From: Aselliscus stoliczkanus | Lineage: Eukaryota; Chordata; Mammalia; Chiroptera; Hipposideridae | Direction of reading: 5' to 3' | Assembly: GCA_033961575.1 (NCBI GenBank) | Contig: CM066733.1 | Coordinates: forward strand, 64,168,921 to 64,232,920 | DNA: 64,000 bases | Shown: positions 35,351-47,339 of the stretch, piece by piece | Layout: every line of letters begins with the position of its first letter | Numbering within the stretch: the first letter of the stretch is position 1 | Translations under genes and position numbers: made by a program | The notes under the pieces: model-generated | What the model saw: only the letters and a program-made list of their open reading frames with translations | Databases searched by the model: none | Told to the model about the DNA's origin: nothing

Positions 35351-35624
35351 TTAGTGCCACAGATGGAAGACAAGATCTACCCTCCAGGTAGCCAGGAGCT
35401 GAGGAATAATCCCAAAGCCGGGTTTCACGCTGAGGCGTTTCACACCTTTTTTTTTCTTTTTCTTTTTTTTTAACAATAAAAAGGTGGTTGTGCTAGGTAG
35501 AAGTTAGAAAATGTAGGGGAAGCCTGAGGGGTAGGAGCGGGTCCATAGTGCCTACTGAAAATTTACTAATTTTTAATGTGAACTATTGTCCTTAGCATTA
35601 ATTGATATAAATAATGTGAAGTTA

Positions 35625-35860
35625 CTTTATTCAAAATGGGTGCTCAACACATTAAAAAATGTTTATTCATAGCATCTTGCTTCATTCCCAAATAACTCTG
35701 TAAGATAATTAAGGTAGGTGATGTTGTCATCGTCTTGTGGGGGGTGAGTGTGAGGTGGGGGGGGAGGGAAGCAGATCTAGAAAGCTTAAGTACAGGTCTC
35801 AAGCTTCAAGGAGTATCAATGGCGAAACCAGGCCAGGAACTCAGATCTGTTGGCTTTTTA
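35625..35860 (-). repeat. MIR with G-rich insert
   Basis: Antisense MIR text (CTTCATTCCCAAATAACTCT, AACTCAGATCTGTTGGC) is interrupted by a G-rich patch at 35738-35768. Confidence 0.55.
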
Positions 35861-35934
35861 ATAGCCACTTCCTTTTCCCTATTATATATTGTGCTGTGAC
35901 CTTTTGCTCAAAAGACAGCAGAAATTTTCAAGTC

Positions 35935-36395
35935 ATTGACTAATATTAGAAGAAGGGAAAAAAAGGCTAACGGAGCAGAAATGACTTCCCTTCAAATGGC
36001 ACCTTGATTAAGTGACAACTATAGCCATTTGTTTCAGGATGTATTGTTAAAACATGCGCTGTTTAAAATGACTACCTGCAATTGTCCGATGCTTCCATTC
36101 CTTTCCAATGACATAAATAACTGCCTCAACTCCCCTATCAATGCCTCCATCTCTACTATTCTTTAGGTTTGTTTGCCTCTGACTATTGAATCTCTCAGAA
36201 TTGTGTGTGCAAAGCTAGTAGGCTAACATCCAGCTGTGAGTAGTCTGCCTCTACCCCAGGCTTTTGCTTTGGTGATTTAGGCTGAAGTCACTGGCCATTT
36301 TGCAAAATTAGTCCATTCACTCTAATGGCCGCTTGCTTGGCTGAGGCACCAGCTGACCCAGTGGCTGTGTGACAGCCAGAGTAGACTTTTAATGC
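35935..36395. other. Repeat-free stretch, candidate conserved non-coding
   Basis: No recognised repeat for about 460 bp, with even base composition. I cannot test conservation from sequence alone. Confidence 0.3.
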
Positions 36396-36399
36396 CTCC

Positions 36400-36735
36400 T
36401 TCCCAGTCACATGGCCTGGCCTGTGTCTTCCCTGTCTTCAAATACTCAAGTTCTACCTGTCAGAAAGCCTCCTCTGACTCCTTCAGCCTACAGTGATTTA
36501 TTCCTTTTAAAACTCGGGTCACTTATTGTTTTATTTGGCACTTATCATTTGGACATTTATTTATTTGTGCTCTATTATTAGTTTTCCTTTTGCTCTGTAA
36601 ATCTTATCTGCCAACCAAACTACAATGTCTTTGAGATTAGGGAAGATAGCTTACATTTCTTTTTATTTCTCTACAGAGCATGGGCAGTGCTAGAATTGTA
36701 CTCAGGAAGTACTTGTTGAATACAGAAATGAATGT
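36400..36735 (+). mobile_element. L2 3' fragment
   Basis: AGAAAGCCTCCTCTGACTCC, ATTGTTTTATTTGGCACTTA and the end AGTACTTGTTGAATAC follow the L2 3' consensus order. Confidence 0.7.
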
Positions 36736-37440
36736 TGAATGAATTCAGTAGCATTGCAGAATATCAAGTATTTTATTAGTGGAATCCCAAGGGGGTTCCA
36801 GTTTTGTAAACCTTATGTGTTTTGCAGTGTAAGAGTTGTAATAGCTTGTTTTGAAAATAAAATGGAAATTCTGTTCTTGGGAATCCCTGACCTCCAAATT
36901 CTCTCTCCATGCCCTTCCTCAAATAAGATAACAATGCAAGGCTCCCTAGTATATTCCATTTAAGCTGAAAAACTCATTTTAGGATTGCTCCAGAAAAAGT
37001 AAGAGAAAATACCAAAACAAAATGTTTTCCATTCTTCATTTAACAGCTCCTATTTAACCTCAGGTCTTCACATGTTTTACAGGGGCTACATTTTATGTCT
37101 TTGCTTCCCTCATGAATAATACCCAAGGACCTGCTCTATAAAAAGGAGATTGCCGCCATTCTGGTTGGCAAATGGCTATTAATTATTTCCCACTTTACTC
37201 ACAACAGTGCTAAGGAGTTCTTTTGCAGATAGACATTCAAACCTCAATTTGGTTCAAAAATGCAATCTTTTGGGCACAGTTTATCCACTGAATGGTGTGC
37301 TTGGCTAGCTTGAAAAAATAAATTACTTTGGTGATGTTATTGAGCAGAAATGCTTGAGTGTGGACACGTACTCAGTCAGAAATTAGGGAGAGCACAAAGG
37401 AATGAATCAATATGTATGTGGATGGACCATCTAAAGAACT
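36736..37440. other. Unassigned sequence
   Basis: Nothing recognised between the L2 fragment and the next SINE. Confidence 0.4.
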
Positions 37441-37442
37441 GC

Positions 37443-37605
37443 ACCTGGCTCGACCGATTGGCTCAGTTGATTAAGAGCTCATTCAAGAGTGCGAGCTCGG
37501 AGCAACAGGGTTGCTGGTTCGATTCCTGGCCCTAGCTGAACTGCCAACAGGTGGCAGGATGGCTCAGCTAAAAAAATTTTAATAAAATAAAATAAATAAA
37601 AAATA
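37443..37605 (+). mobile_element. Bat SINE, variant with AGCTGAACTGCC module
   Basis: Head CTCGACCGATTGGCTCAGTT, box B GGTTCGATTCCTGG, then GAACTGCCAACAGGTGGCAG and an A/T-rich (AATAAA)n tail. The same AACAGGTGGCA module occurs in the composite SINE at 62.9 kb. Confidence 0.75.
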
Positions 37606-37946
37606 AAGAACTACACCAATGTCAGAGGGCTCTCTGGGTTTGCTAAATGCTTCTTGCCTACTTTGGTGTGTAATAGGAATGTGGTCATTGCTGGGTGGCT
37701 AAAGGTACAAGGGGCATATAACTGGAGAACCACAGGAATGACAGGTAATTAGTGAAAGACAGAAATTCACCAAAAAGCAGAATGCTGAGTGCGGGGGAAG
37801 ACATTGAAATGATATTGAGAACAGGAAGCCAGTGACAATGAGCCTCAGGGCTAGAGGTAGAGACCCGGGCCTTCAGAAAGAGCCCAGTACTGGCCTCGGT
37901 GGGGCTTACTGTACTCTTAGGGCTCACATACTAATACTCATTTTTT

Positions 37947-38043
37947 TTGGAGGGCAGTGTCACTGGCCCTCATATGTGGGACTTGAACCAGGGCCGCTGG
38001 CCTCCCAAGCCAGCGCTTAACCACTGTGCCACTCAGCCGGCCC
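37947..38043 (-). mobile_element. Bat SINE, short form
   Basis: Reverse-oriented short form ending GCCACTCAGCCGGCCC. It is flanked by ACTAATACTCATTTTTT at 37930-37946 and 38044-38060, a perfect 17-bp target duplication. Confidence 0.92.
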
Positions 38044-38060
38044 ACTAATACTCATTTTTT

Positions 38061-39540
38061 ATTTGACAAAGCTCATTGGCAAGCCCCTAAGGTAGCCATT
38101 CTGTAATAAAGGATCTACAGGTGGAAGGCACTTAGGAGCTCATTTGGTCCAATGCCTTCATTTTCCCTTTTTTATTTTCATAGATGAAAAATATTGTAGC
38201 TCAGATGTTTTGTCCATACAGTTAGTGGATTGCATGGCTCAACAATGTGTGGTGAATAAATGAATGGATGCTGGACTCATCTACTTTTACTGTGACTGCA
38301 AAATCTAGTCTCCAAACTTAAAGACTCTGCCTTTCAGAGAGGTGCTGCCCACCCAGGTGGGTCTTCATGCCTCCAGGTCCCAGTGGTAGCTGGGGACAGT
38401 GCTGCATCTTTGGGAGAAAGGGGGTGAACAAGGACTGTATTGGGTTGACTTCTCAGGGGCCCTTCTCCAGGATCATCTTTCCAAGTAACACCCTAGTTTG
38501 GACTGTTACTCCCTGCCATTGTCAGTTCATAGGAGCCCCAGGTAACAGAAAAGAAGAGAGCTTGGAGAAAGGAAAGTTTATTGGTATCAAAATCCCACTT
38601 CTCTTTATAGTTAAAACAAAACAAAACAAAACAAAAAACATAAAAACTCAGCTCTAGTGCATTCAGCCAAAGATAGTTTACATTAATGAATATCCATGCG
38701 CCGGGGGGTCTCTCTTTCTCTCTTGGATTGGGTCATCTGGGAGCCCTGCCTTTCTGAAATGTTTTGGCTTTAAAGAAAATGTCATGATTTTTACTCATTT
38801 GGATGTTGTTTTCCAGGTGACAGAGGTAATTGTTACAGCGTCTGAGCTGTTTATCTTCCTCGATTTTGCAGTGGCAGAAAAAGATGATGAGTTGGAAAAA
38901 GATACATTCATTACTTGTATCTTGATACTTAGGTGATGAATAACTTTATAATGCTAGCAAATCTATGTATTCTTGTGATAAAATATCATTAACTACTTAG
39001 CTAATAATTCAGCTACAAATGAGAAAATTATTTTGAAAGAAAGGATTTTTATAGGAAACAAAGAATACTATGAATAAATGAGAAATTAAATCCTATTCAT
39101 GGGGAGAAAACCAAATATTCTGAAGACAACAAAACTCCCTGTTTATGTGATAACAATTAAAGTCTCCAAAGTCTATGTAATAAAATCTGAAACACTGATT
39201 TCAAGATTCCTCCAGGAGAACAAAAGGGGAAAAAATATTAACAAGATTATTTCCCAAAGGGATTTATAAAGGATTTATTTATCTTCTAGATTTTAAAATA
39301 ATTTAAAATCTAGATTTTAAGAGACAATTACCAAAATCATATCATATTGGGTTAAAGGTAGGGAAAAAAATTTTGAATAGAACAGGTATTTCAAAAATAG
39401 ATTGAAACTATTATAAGACCCTACTAAATGAAAAAAAAAAATAGGATATACAAATACAAGAAATAATCATTACTTGAAACATGGGGACAACCAAAGCATA
39501 GTAGAGAAACAATGTTGGAGTCACACCTCATATCATATGC
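38061..39540. other. MIR-like trace, unassigned AT-rich sequence, perfect hairpin
   Basis: A MIR/THER-like trace lies at about 38090-38240. The part at 38700-39480 is unassigned. A perfect inverted repeat lies at 39285-39297/39302-39314. Confidence 0.4.
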
Positions 39541-39973
39541 TGTTAGGGAAGGTCATCAAGAAGATCTGGCCGCTAGTTTGACCTATGAGCTGGACCCAGG
39601 TATTTGAAAGCCCAATGTCCCCTCCCCTGTGCTTTGCCATGTCTGTTCTACTTGCCTTCCCTCCTCCCAGAAGCTGCCCCAAGGATCCAGCTTTGAGGTA
39701 AAAATGTGGTTGAGACTATCTGGACTGGGTAAGTGACTGAATCCTGTTAGGGCCTCTATATAAACTTTTAAGATTTGGTGGGTGGGTGCGGAGAGGTACT
39801 CAGCTTGCCGCCACACACGACAAGCCTCGTATGTAATTACCCTTGCTTATTAAACCTGCCACCTACCAATCTGAAGTGGTCTGTCTCTTTCTTCAGTCTC
39901 TCCCTGCCCTTCGCTAATGGGTCCAGTTTCAAATTACACTTGGGAATCTCCAGACCAGGGTTGTGACCCAACA
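39541..39973 (+). mobile_element. Solo retroviral LTR (ERV), family not assigned
   Basis: It starts TGTTAGGG and ends ACCCAACA, a near-perfect LTR inverted terminus. Inside it has CTATATAAAC (TATA, 39757-39763) and TTATTAAA (variant polyadenylation signal) at about 39847-39854. A pyrimidine-rich U5-like GTGGTCTGTCTCTTTCTTCA follows. The 433-bp length is typical. No internal viral genes flank it. A clean target duplication was not found. Confidence 0.75.
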
Positions 39974-40400
39974 TATAGTACAATAAGTTGTGGTCAAAAC
40001 AAAATGATGAATTTAAGAAGAAAATAAGCATATTCTTTCCAATTTAAAAAAGAAAAAAACATCTGATGCCCTAATATATAATTAGATAAAAAAAATAGAC
40101 ATGTTAGAATATTTTTTAAGAGGCTTAAAAGATAAACATAACAGAAAATTATATGTTGTAAATGTTAAAGGGAAAGCTCTACCATAGAAAATAGATGGAT
40201 AATTGATATAATTATTTAAGGTCAATATTCAGCTTTTACTCAAAATGATGTCACAGGAAATAAACGGAGGATTTACACACAAGGAAATGTAGACAAAAAA
40301 CTACCATATGGGAAAATACTCCATCTCAATAGCAACTAACCAAATGTAAAACAAAGACCTTTGAAACACCACGGTACATCGATTAAGTCACTGCAGGCTT
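39974..40400. other. Unassigned AT-rich sequence
   Basis: No feature recognised. Confidence 0.4.
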
Positions 40401-40404
40401 TGAC

Positions 40405-40615
40405 TGCTCAGAGAATGGGATTTGGAGTCAGAGAGACATAGGCATGGATCATGGTCTGGCCATTTTCTAGCTGTCTTTTTTCAAGTGTCCTAAGCTCTCA
40501 ACATCAGCTTTCTAATCAGTAGCATGAAGCCATTATATATCTCGAGGGTTATTGTGAAGACCAAATGATCAGTGTAAGCAAATTAAATGTACAGTATCTG
40601 GCACACATCAAATGT
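40405..40615 (+). repeat. MIR
   Basis: Plus-strand MIR: GAATGGGATTTGGAGTCAGA, ATCTCGAGGGTTATTGTGAA and ACAGTATCTGGCACACATC. Confidence 0.7.
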
Positions 40616-40629
40616 TTCCACAAATGGTA

Positions 40630-41145
40630 GGTGACAGTAGTGATGGTGGAATGCAGTGATGGTGGTATGAGTGATGGTGGTGGTGGTGGTGGTGAAGATG
40701 ATGGTGATGGCAGTGTATGATGACAAAGGTGGTGTTAGTGGAGGTAATGGTGTTGGTGATGCTGGTTTTGGTGGCAGTGGTGTTGATGATGGTAATGGTT
40801 GTAGATGAGGACTGGGGGTAGTAAAAGTGGTGGTGATGGTAACAGATCCTGATGGTGATTGTGAAAATAATGGTGGTGGTGGTGGTGGTAGTGGTAGTGG
40901 ATTTGATGATGATGATGGTGGTGGTGGTGGTTTTGTTGATGAAGCTGGTTATGATTATGGTTGGTGTTGTGGTATTTGTGAAGATGATGGTGATGGCGAT
41001 GGTGGTGGTGGTGGATGACGACAGTGGTGGTGGTATTGATGGTGATGGTGGTTAATAGTAATGCCATTGTTTTGGGTTGAGGGTGAAAATGATGATAATG
41101 GTAGTGGTTGCAATGTTGGAAGTAGTGGTGATGATGGTATGGCAA
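40630..41145 (+). repeat. TGG/TGA-rich trinucleotide array
   Basis: About 515 bp of imperfect GGT/GAT/TGG units with occasional breaks. It reads His-rich on the minus strand and Val/Gly/Met-rich on the plus strand, giving long false open frames (136 codons on minus). No splice or coding context supports a protein. Confidence 0.9.
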
Positions 41146-41254
41146 AAATAATTAAAATAATAAATATCAGTTTTGGTGGATAAATCAGAAAAAATGGAAT
41201 GCTAAAAATTTAATGTTATTGGCCTTGTGATCTATTTTTCAGTCTTCTTAGAAA

Positions 41255-41640
41255 GCACTCTAGTCATATGCAGCAAAAGATATAATACATTGTACACTTT
41301 GACACAGAAATTAAACTCTTGGGAATGTACATCAGAAAAATAATCCCCCAAATTAAAAATGGTCTGGAAACGGTATAGAAGTGCTATTTATAACTTGGAA
41401 CAATCCAAAGCCTCAACAATAGGGAAATGACTAAGCAAATCATAATACATCAAGATGATAAAATAATATTATACAGCCATTTCAAGTGAAACATGAGGAA
41501 ATATGCATATGAAAAAATTGTACTTAGTCAGCTTGCATTTGAATGCTTTTACCAAAGACAGAAGAAAATATAAATATATGTTTATAGAGTTTAATAAAGG
41601 TTTAATATGAATTAAGCTTTTTCCTTTTTTATATACTCAC
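41255..41640 (+). mobile_element. Old L1 3'-region fragment
   Basis: ATAATACATTGTACACTTTG, AAACTCTTGGGAATGTACAT, ACTTGGAACAATCCAAAGCC and TATACAGCCATTTCAAG match the 3' part of old L1. Confidence 0.6.
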
Positions 41641-41935
41641 TCAATGGACCCTTAATTCATGAAGGGTCACGATTGATCTTCAAACTATACCTCATTCCAA
41701 ATTAACTGGCTTCTCTGAGCTAGGCCAACTCCTGTCCTTTTTCCTTGAGTCCATTTACCTCCTATCTTTTAGTCCCCATTCCAATTCTCTTCCTCATTTC
41801 ATCTTCACAATGGTTAGGAAGAACTTCCAAAAAACAAAATAATTTTTTGTTTCAAAATCAAAAAACAGAGGTCATAAAAAACCTAGTGGTATCAATCTAA
41901 GTATATATCTATTAATTTGAATGTGAATTAGGTTT
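41641..41935. other. Unassigned sequence
   Basis: No feature recognised. Confidence 0.35.
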
Positions 41936-41944
41936 TTGGTTGTA

Positions 41945-42095
41945 CATAAAAAGCCCACGTTCGATTCCAAGGCTGCCAGTTTGATTCCCACGTGGGCCAA
42001 GGAGCTGCACCCTCCATAACTAGATTGAAGACAACTACTTGACTTGGCACTGATGAGTCCTGGAAAAACACACTGTTCCCCAATAAAATTTCTAA
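41945..42095 (+). mobile_element. Older bat SINE, 5'-truncated
   Basis: CCAGTTTGATTCCCACGTGG, CACCCTCCATAACTAGATTG and ACACTGTTCCCCAATAAAAT, the same family as at 23.5 and 29.5 kb, lacking the tRNA box A end. Confidence 0.8.
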
Positions 42096-42114
42096 GACAA
42101 ACAAAAAAAGCCCG

Positions 42115-42290
42115 CAAGTTGTGAATTTTGGGGTAGTTACTTGACTTCTCCGTGCCTCCATTTATCTAGTTGTAAAATGGGAATCACAATAGTAATGAAC
42201 TCATTGAGCTGTTGTAAGAATTAAAGGTGGTGCTCCATGTAAAACATGGCAGAATGTCCGGCACATAGTAAGTTAATGTTTATTATTATT
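42115..42290 (+). repeat. MIR
   Basis: Plus-strand MIR: GTTACTTGACTTCTCCGTGC, GTTGTAAAATGGGAATCAC and GAATGTCCGGCACATAGTAA. Confidence 0.75.
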
Positions 42291-42455
42291 TATATTGAAG
42301 ATTATCCTTGCTATTCCTATTATATTTACACACCAAGGGCTCTGGATTAGAAAAAAAGCATGGGTTACAACCTTCTCATCTATACAATGGAGGGTTAGCC
42401 CAGGTGATTGGTGACATTCTATGATTCTCTTATCCAGGGGAGAATTCTCTTTTAT

Positions 42456-42893
42456 TTTTTATTTTATTTTTAAGATTTTACTGGGGAATTGGTGGAGGGG
42501 AATAGCACTGGGGAATCGGGAAAGGGGAACAGACAAGTTGCTGTCCTTTTGTTCTTCAGTCTAGTTGTGGAGGATGTGGCTTCACTGGCCCATGTCAGTA
42601 TTATCAATGTGCACTTCCCAGGTGAGGAAGTCACTCGCTGGCCTTTGGACAGCCCCTCACGGTGGCTCACAGCAGCTCACGAAAGCTCATGCCCACTGCC
42701 GACCAGCCCCACTGCAACCTACGCTGTCACTGGAGACTCAAGACATCCCAGCTCCAGGTCAAGGTGTTGTTCACCATCTTAGCTGCAGAGGGCGCAGCAT
42801 CACTGGCCCTAATGTGGGATCCAAATTGGGGCCCTGCTGCTCAGAGCTGGCGTCCCAAGCCAGCTCTTAACCAAGTGCTACTCGGCCCACCCA
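42456..42893 (-). mobile_element. Bat SINE, long form
   Basis: Minus-oriented copy, AAGATTTTACTGGGGAATTG to CTACTCGGCCCACC. Perfect 15-bp target duplications AGAATTCTCTTTTAT lie at 42441-42455 and 42894-42908. Confidence 0.92.
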
Positions 42894-42909
42894 AGAATTC
42901 TCTTTTATT

Positions 42910-44030
42910 AATTTTGTCCCATGTCAAGAAGGAGAATCATAAATTAAAAAATATAAATTAAATGGACTTTCAAAACCCCTTATTTTTAAAAATTTAAAAT
43001 ATTGCATTGATAAAAACTCTAAAGTTTATCTCTCTTAAATATTCTAAATATTGTCTGAACTATCTCAATGGAGACATTAAAAAGGCTGTGTTTTTTATTA
43101 TTATTAAATGCTAAATTTACCTTTGAAGTAAGTAAGGCTTGCTCTCTCTGAGTTGTACTTAATTTTTTTTTTTTCCAATAATTTCCTACTCAACCTGAGT
43201 TTCTGTGCCTCCAAGTTTTCTCTAGGATTTTTGTTTTGGTGATTTTTTTTCCTTTGGAGATTTTTAAGTTTTCAAAACAAATTCATTTCAGTTCCCATAC
43301 AAGATAGAAATATGTGAGGCCCGCGTAAGAAGCAGGGCAGGTAACTGTAGGCCTTTGGAAGCACAGAGCACCCAGGTGCTCGCTCACCCAGGTGGTTTCA
43401 AACTCCCATCCTATCTTTTGTATAGGCATGCTTCTGAAAAACCCTAGAGGGAGCTATTTTCTTGCTTGTTTTCACTCCTGCCTTGCCTTCTCCATTGGAA
43501 AATGGGAAAAAAAAAAAAAAAAAAAAAGAAGAAGAAGAAAAAAAAGAAAAGGAGTGAATGAAGTAGATACATCATAAACAAAACACAGACTGTTCAAGCC
43601 TGAGGGAAATGAGAAAGACTGTTCAAGCCTTAGTGGCTTGGTGGGTGTGCAGAAGCCCAATGTCTGCTACTCATTAGTAGCTGAGACAAAGCTCGAGTTC
43701 AGACCTCAGACCCTCAGAGCTTCTCTGCTCCACCACCTGCCTCTTTCAACAGATAAAACACAATATCCGTCAGTCAGGAGGGCCTCACATGTACTTCAGG
43801 ATGCATCTTCTCCCTTGCTTCCTTGGCTTTGTTTCCAAAGAGCAAAGTTGCTGACTGACAGGCAGGGACATATTTAGAAGTATATAGTTAATTCACAGGG
43901 AGTTTCTCTCTTGTGACTCTATATAGCCCATCCATAAATCACACCTAATGGTATTGCCTTGTTAGTACCAACAGAGTTGGTTGCTGCTACTGGATGTGAT
44001 GGTGATGATGAAACTATTGATATGATGATG
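42910..44030. other. Unassigned; A-rich GAA tract
   Basis: A poly(A)/GAA tract lies at 43506-43556. A short imperfect direct repeat of AGACTGTTCAAGCCT occurs at about 43588 and 43617. No gene. Confidence 0.45.
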
Positions 44031-44034
44031 TTGA

Positions 44035-44250
44035 TGGCGGCTCCCATTTACTGAGAGTACCTTCTGTGTGCCAGATGCTGTGCTAGGTGCTTTCCATGCA
44101 GTGGTTTTATTTACTCCTTACGATAGCCTTATAAGGCATGTACCATTTTTACCCCCATTTTATAGATGAGGAATGTGAGAATTAGGTACTTGAAGTAGCT
44201 AGCTCAGAATCACACATGTGGTAAGCAAGGAATTAGAGCAAAACCAAAAA
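44035..44250 (-). repeat. MIR
   Basis: Antisense MIR: CTTCTGTGTGCCAGATGCTG, CCCCATTTTATAGATGAGG and CAGAATCACACATGTGG. Confidence 0.75.
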
Positions 44251-45840
44251 TGATGTCTCCATTTGCTGATTCACCACATTTCCAAATACCTGTGAAGTAC
44301 AGGAAATGAGATTGTGCTGGGTTTAAGATAAAGACTAGAGGTGATGGAGGTATAGCAATGAATTTTCTATCTTTTGTGTTGCTAAATCAAATAAGGCAAG
44401 CTCCTAATGCACTAGATTCGTGTTCTATTTAGAACTCAAGATGAAGAGAGTTATCTCAGAGTTGGAGGTTCATTGTAGATTTGGAAGAGGTTAGGGTCCA
44501 GGTCAAGGACAGCTCAGGCAACACAAGAGAAAGATTTGAGCTGTGGAGAGGTGGGAGAGAGAAACATCCTTTCACTTGTGCCTCATTTACTTCCTGAGGA
44601 CAACTCACTCATGTTTTTGTGTTTCCATTTTCCCATGTTAAAAATGAGGGGAGGCGTGGCATGTGGCACTAAGCTCAAGCAGAGAAGCCCTCCATATACA
44701 GCTTGCAGAGGGCATCATCATTTGTCACGGCATGCTTAAAGGGAGTGGTACCCCATCCTTCAGGCCATAGGCTCACGAGGTGCCGACTCAGCCTGCTATG
44801 TGCAACATCCCACGAGGGGTGCTGTGGGGCTTGCAAAACAAAGTAAAATGTGTTCTAGCTGGGAGAAAAGACATCATCAACAAAAGAGCTGGAGGCAAAA
44901 TAGTGTTTAGTATCTATATTGGGTGCTGCTCAAACCCAAAAGCAGGCATAAGCCATCCCTGGTGTGATACTCAGGGCTTCTTTCCTTGCAAAAATGCAAA
45001 ATTCAGGCGTTCTTTCTTTGTAAAACATTTGAGACCTGAGTTTTTATGAGGGGTGACCTGCTACAATGGAAGGCTTTTTTGACTAACAGAAAAAGCAAAT
45101 ATCTTGGTAAAAATAACCACCTCAAACCATACTTATGCCTTGGCATGACTGCACTTACCAAATTCTTTGCTAAAAGCAATGCTCAAAGAGTGTATGCAAA
45201 GAGGGCAAGACAAAGTGGGGCAGACAGGAAGTAGGGGCAGGGAAACTGTGGCTTCTTAAGGTAGGCAGATTTTACCTACATTATCACTTTGCTTAAGACA
45301 AGACCTTTCTAGAAATTTATCTAAATTGGGACGTAGTACGCTGTGCTTCTGGGCACGGGTAAAGTGCAAATGAGATCTGGTGAACTTTTGCTTCACATCC
45401 GGAAAACAGACTTATTTGTTAGTACTAAATTCTAGGTTTCTTTGGATGAGCCTGGATGAAAATGGTTTTGGCAACTTGATTCTCTCCTTAAACAGTCATC
45501 TAGTTCTCTCACACACAATTTGTCTTTGGGGGCGGTGGGGGTGGGGGAGGGGAGGCACAGAACCACTAAAGGTATAAAAATGAACACCCAGTGGTTCCTA
45601 GGATTACAACCCAATTAATGAAAGCTGCAATATAAATTTTACCTTACTGAAGCCAAAGAAAGTGCGTGATCAGCAGCTTGAGGTCAAAATGTATCTTGAA
45701 AACTCATCTGACAAGGAAAACCAAATTGAAAACTCTCATACTTCATCAAGGCTGAGGGAGATTCATCAGCTAGGTCTGAGGACTATTTTTCTGGAACACT
45801 TAGCTTTCCCGGGAGTCCCCACTGATACCTAGCACATTTT
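44251..45840. other. Unassigned; one G-quadruplex motif
   Basis: No repeat family or exon recognised. A G-run cluster at 45528-45555 fits a quadruplex motif. Confidence 0.4.
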
Positions 45841-45849
45841 CCATACATA

Positions 45850-46330
45850 AATAATTTTCATTTGCTGACCTAGAGCAGAGATGAGGCAGCAGCCCCCTCC
45901 CCACCCCCACGCTCCTCTGAGAGTAAAATGCCCTCTTGCATTTTTAATGCCACTCCCAAGACTCTGTGTCAAGTTTCCACAAAGTTTGCCAGAGGAATTA
46001 GCGGCCTCTTTTTAATAGGCAGTTCCAAGAGGTCAGAAAATAAACACATTTAACAAGAATTTTTGAAAAATCAAAAACCCAAAATGAAACAATTGATCCA
46101 ACATCTTGCATTTTACATTTTTCAGAAAGGCTGGCTTCTATCATTTTAACACCTGGCCGGACACACTGAAATTTACTTTAATTCAATAACAAACAAGTTA
46201 TTATTATTACGTTTTCTTTTGAGTTTTTTTTTGCTTCTTTTCCTTCCTTTGGCTGACAGATGCAGGAAGCATGACTCACCCTGGACTGACTCAGAGCAAG
46301 TGTGACTTCATGAAACATTCACAGAATTGG
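45850..46330. promoter_or_regulatory. Candidate enhancer with paired AP-1 sites
   Basis: A repeat-free block upstream of CLIC5A. Two exact TGACTCA sites lie at 46272-46278 and 46287-46293, with starts 15 bp apart. A CTTTTTAATAG MEF2-like word occurs near 46008. Function is inferred from motif clustering only. Confidence 0.35.
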
Positions 46331-47335
46331 GTCTCAGGGGATCATTCTGCATGACCCTGGCCACCAAGACATCTTTGGCCTTCTGAGCAACAAGATAGTC
46401 TACTCCTCAATTATGGTATCTTGTGTGGAAATTTACTTAATGCTGTTGGGTCAATGGCTCCCTGTTTATCAAATGAGACACTTGAATCAAAATCACTAAG
46501 CCAGATAAAAATGTATTTTATTACATTGAAATTCACAGTAATTTCATTTTCTTTTAAAAAAATAACTATTTTTTTTAATTTAGTAAGTAATCTATGAATT
46601 GTAAACAGTTAAAATAGAGAGAGAGATATAAAAAAGAAAAAATATAAGCACTTGTAAGATGATTATACAAGTATAACCCCTGTTAACAATTTGGTATAAC
46701 TCCTCCCTATCTATATTCTACACAAGGTTTTCCGGGGTTTTCTTAATACCTTACAAAATTGAAATTATACTGTATTTATCAATTGGAATATATATCAAGG
46801 TACATTATCTTCCACATTTTATTCTTTTCTCCTATTAAATAGTATCCATAAAATTTCTACCACACCCTAGTCATTGGAAGCCCTGAATAAGTGATGCCCA
46901 GTGGATATAAATATTTGGTATTATTACCTTTCCAATGCAGATTTCAACAATCAACTTAACTGTACACAGACTGGTGTAGTCACCTTGAGATAGGTAGGTG
47001 GTGGGTGTGGGGTGTGGGGGGATGATGAGGAGAGGATGCCAGAATTATTCCTTAGTTTCCTGAACTATATTCTTTAGTAGGACTTTGAGAAAACATCAGT
47101 TTGCATTGAAGGTAAAGAAACAAAGTGGACTTGATTTCCAGAGATGAACCTTGGTTCACTTACCTCTGTGTGTACCAGTTTCCCTAACTCTGATATGCAG
47201 TTCTGCCTGTTGGGGCTTTAGTTGCCCTGCTGTGCAATGAAGAGCATCTCTAGGACTCCTTTCTCCCCCATAGCCTCTGACGCCATCTTGTCTGCCTCAA
47301 GACCTAACTCGTCAAAGTAAAATTATCAGCAAGAC
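46331..47335. other. Unassigned AT-rich sequence
   Basis: No recognised gene or repeat apart from a GTGGGTGTGGGG-type patch near 47000. Confidence 0.4.
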
Positions 47336-47339
47336 AAGC

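Noticed and set aside
40735..41145. 136-codon His-rich open frame
   Set aside because: Product of the TGG/TGA trinucleotide array; no splice sites, promoter or homology.
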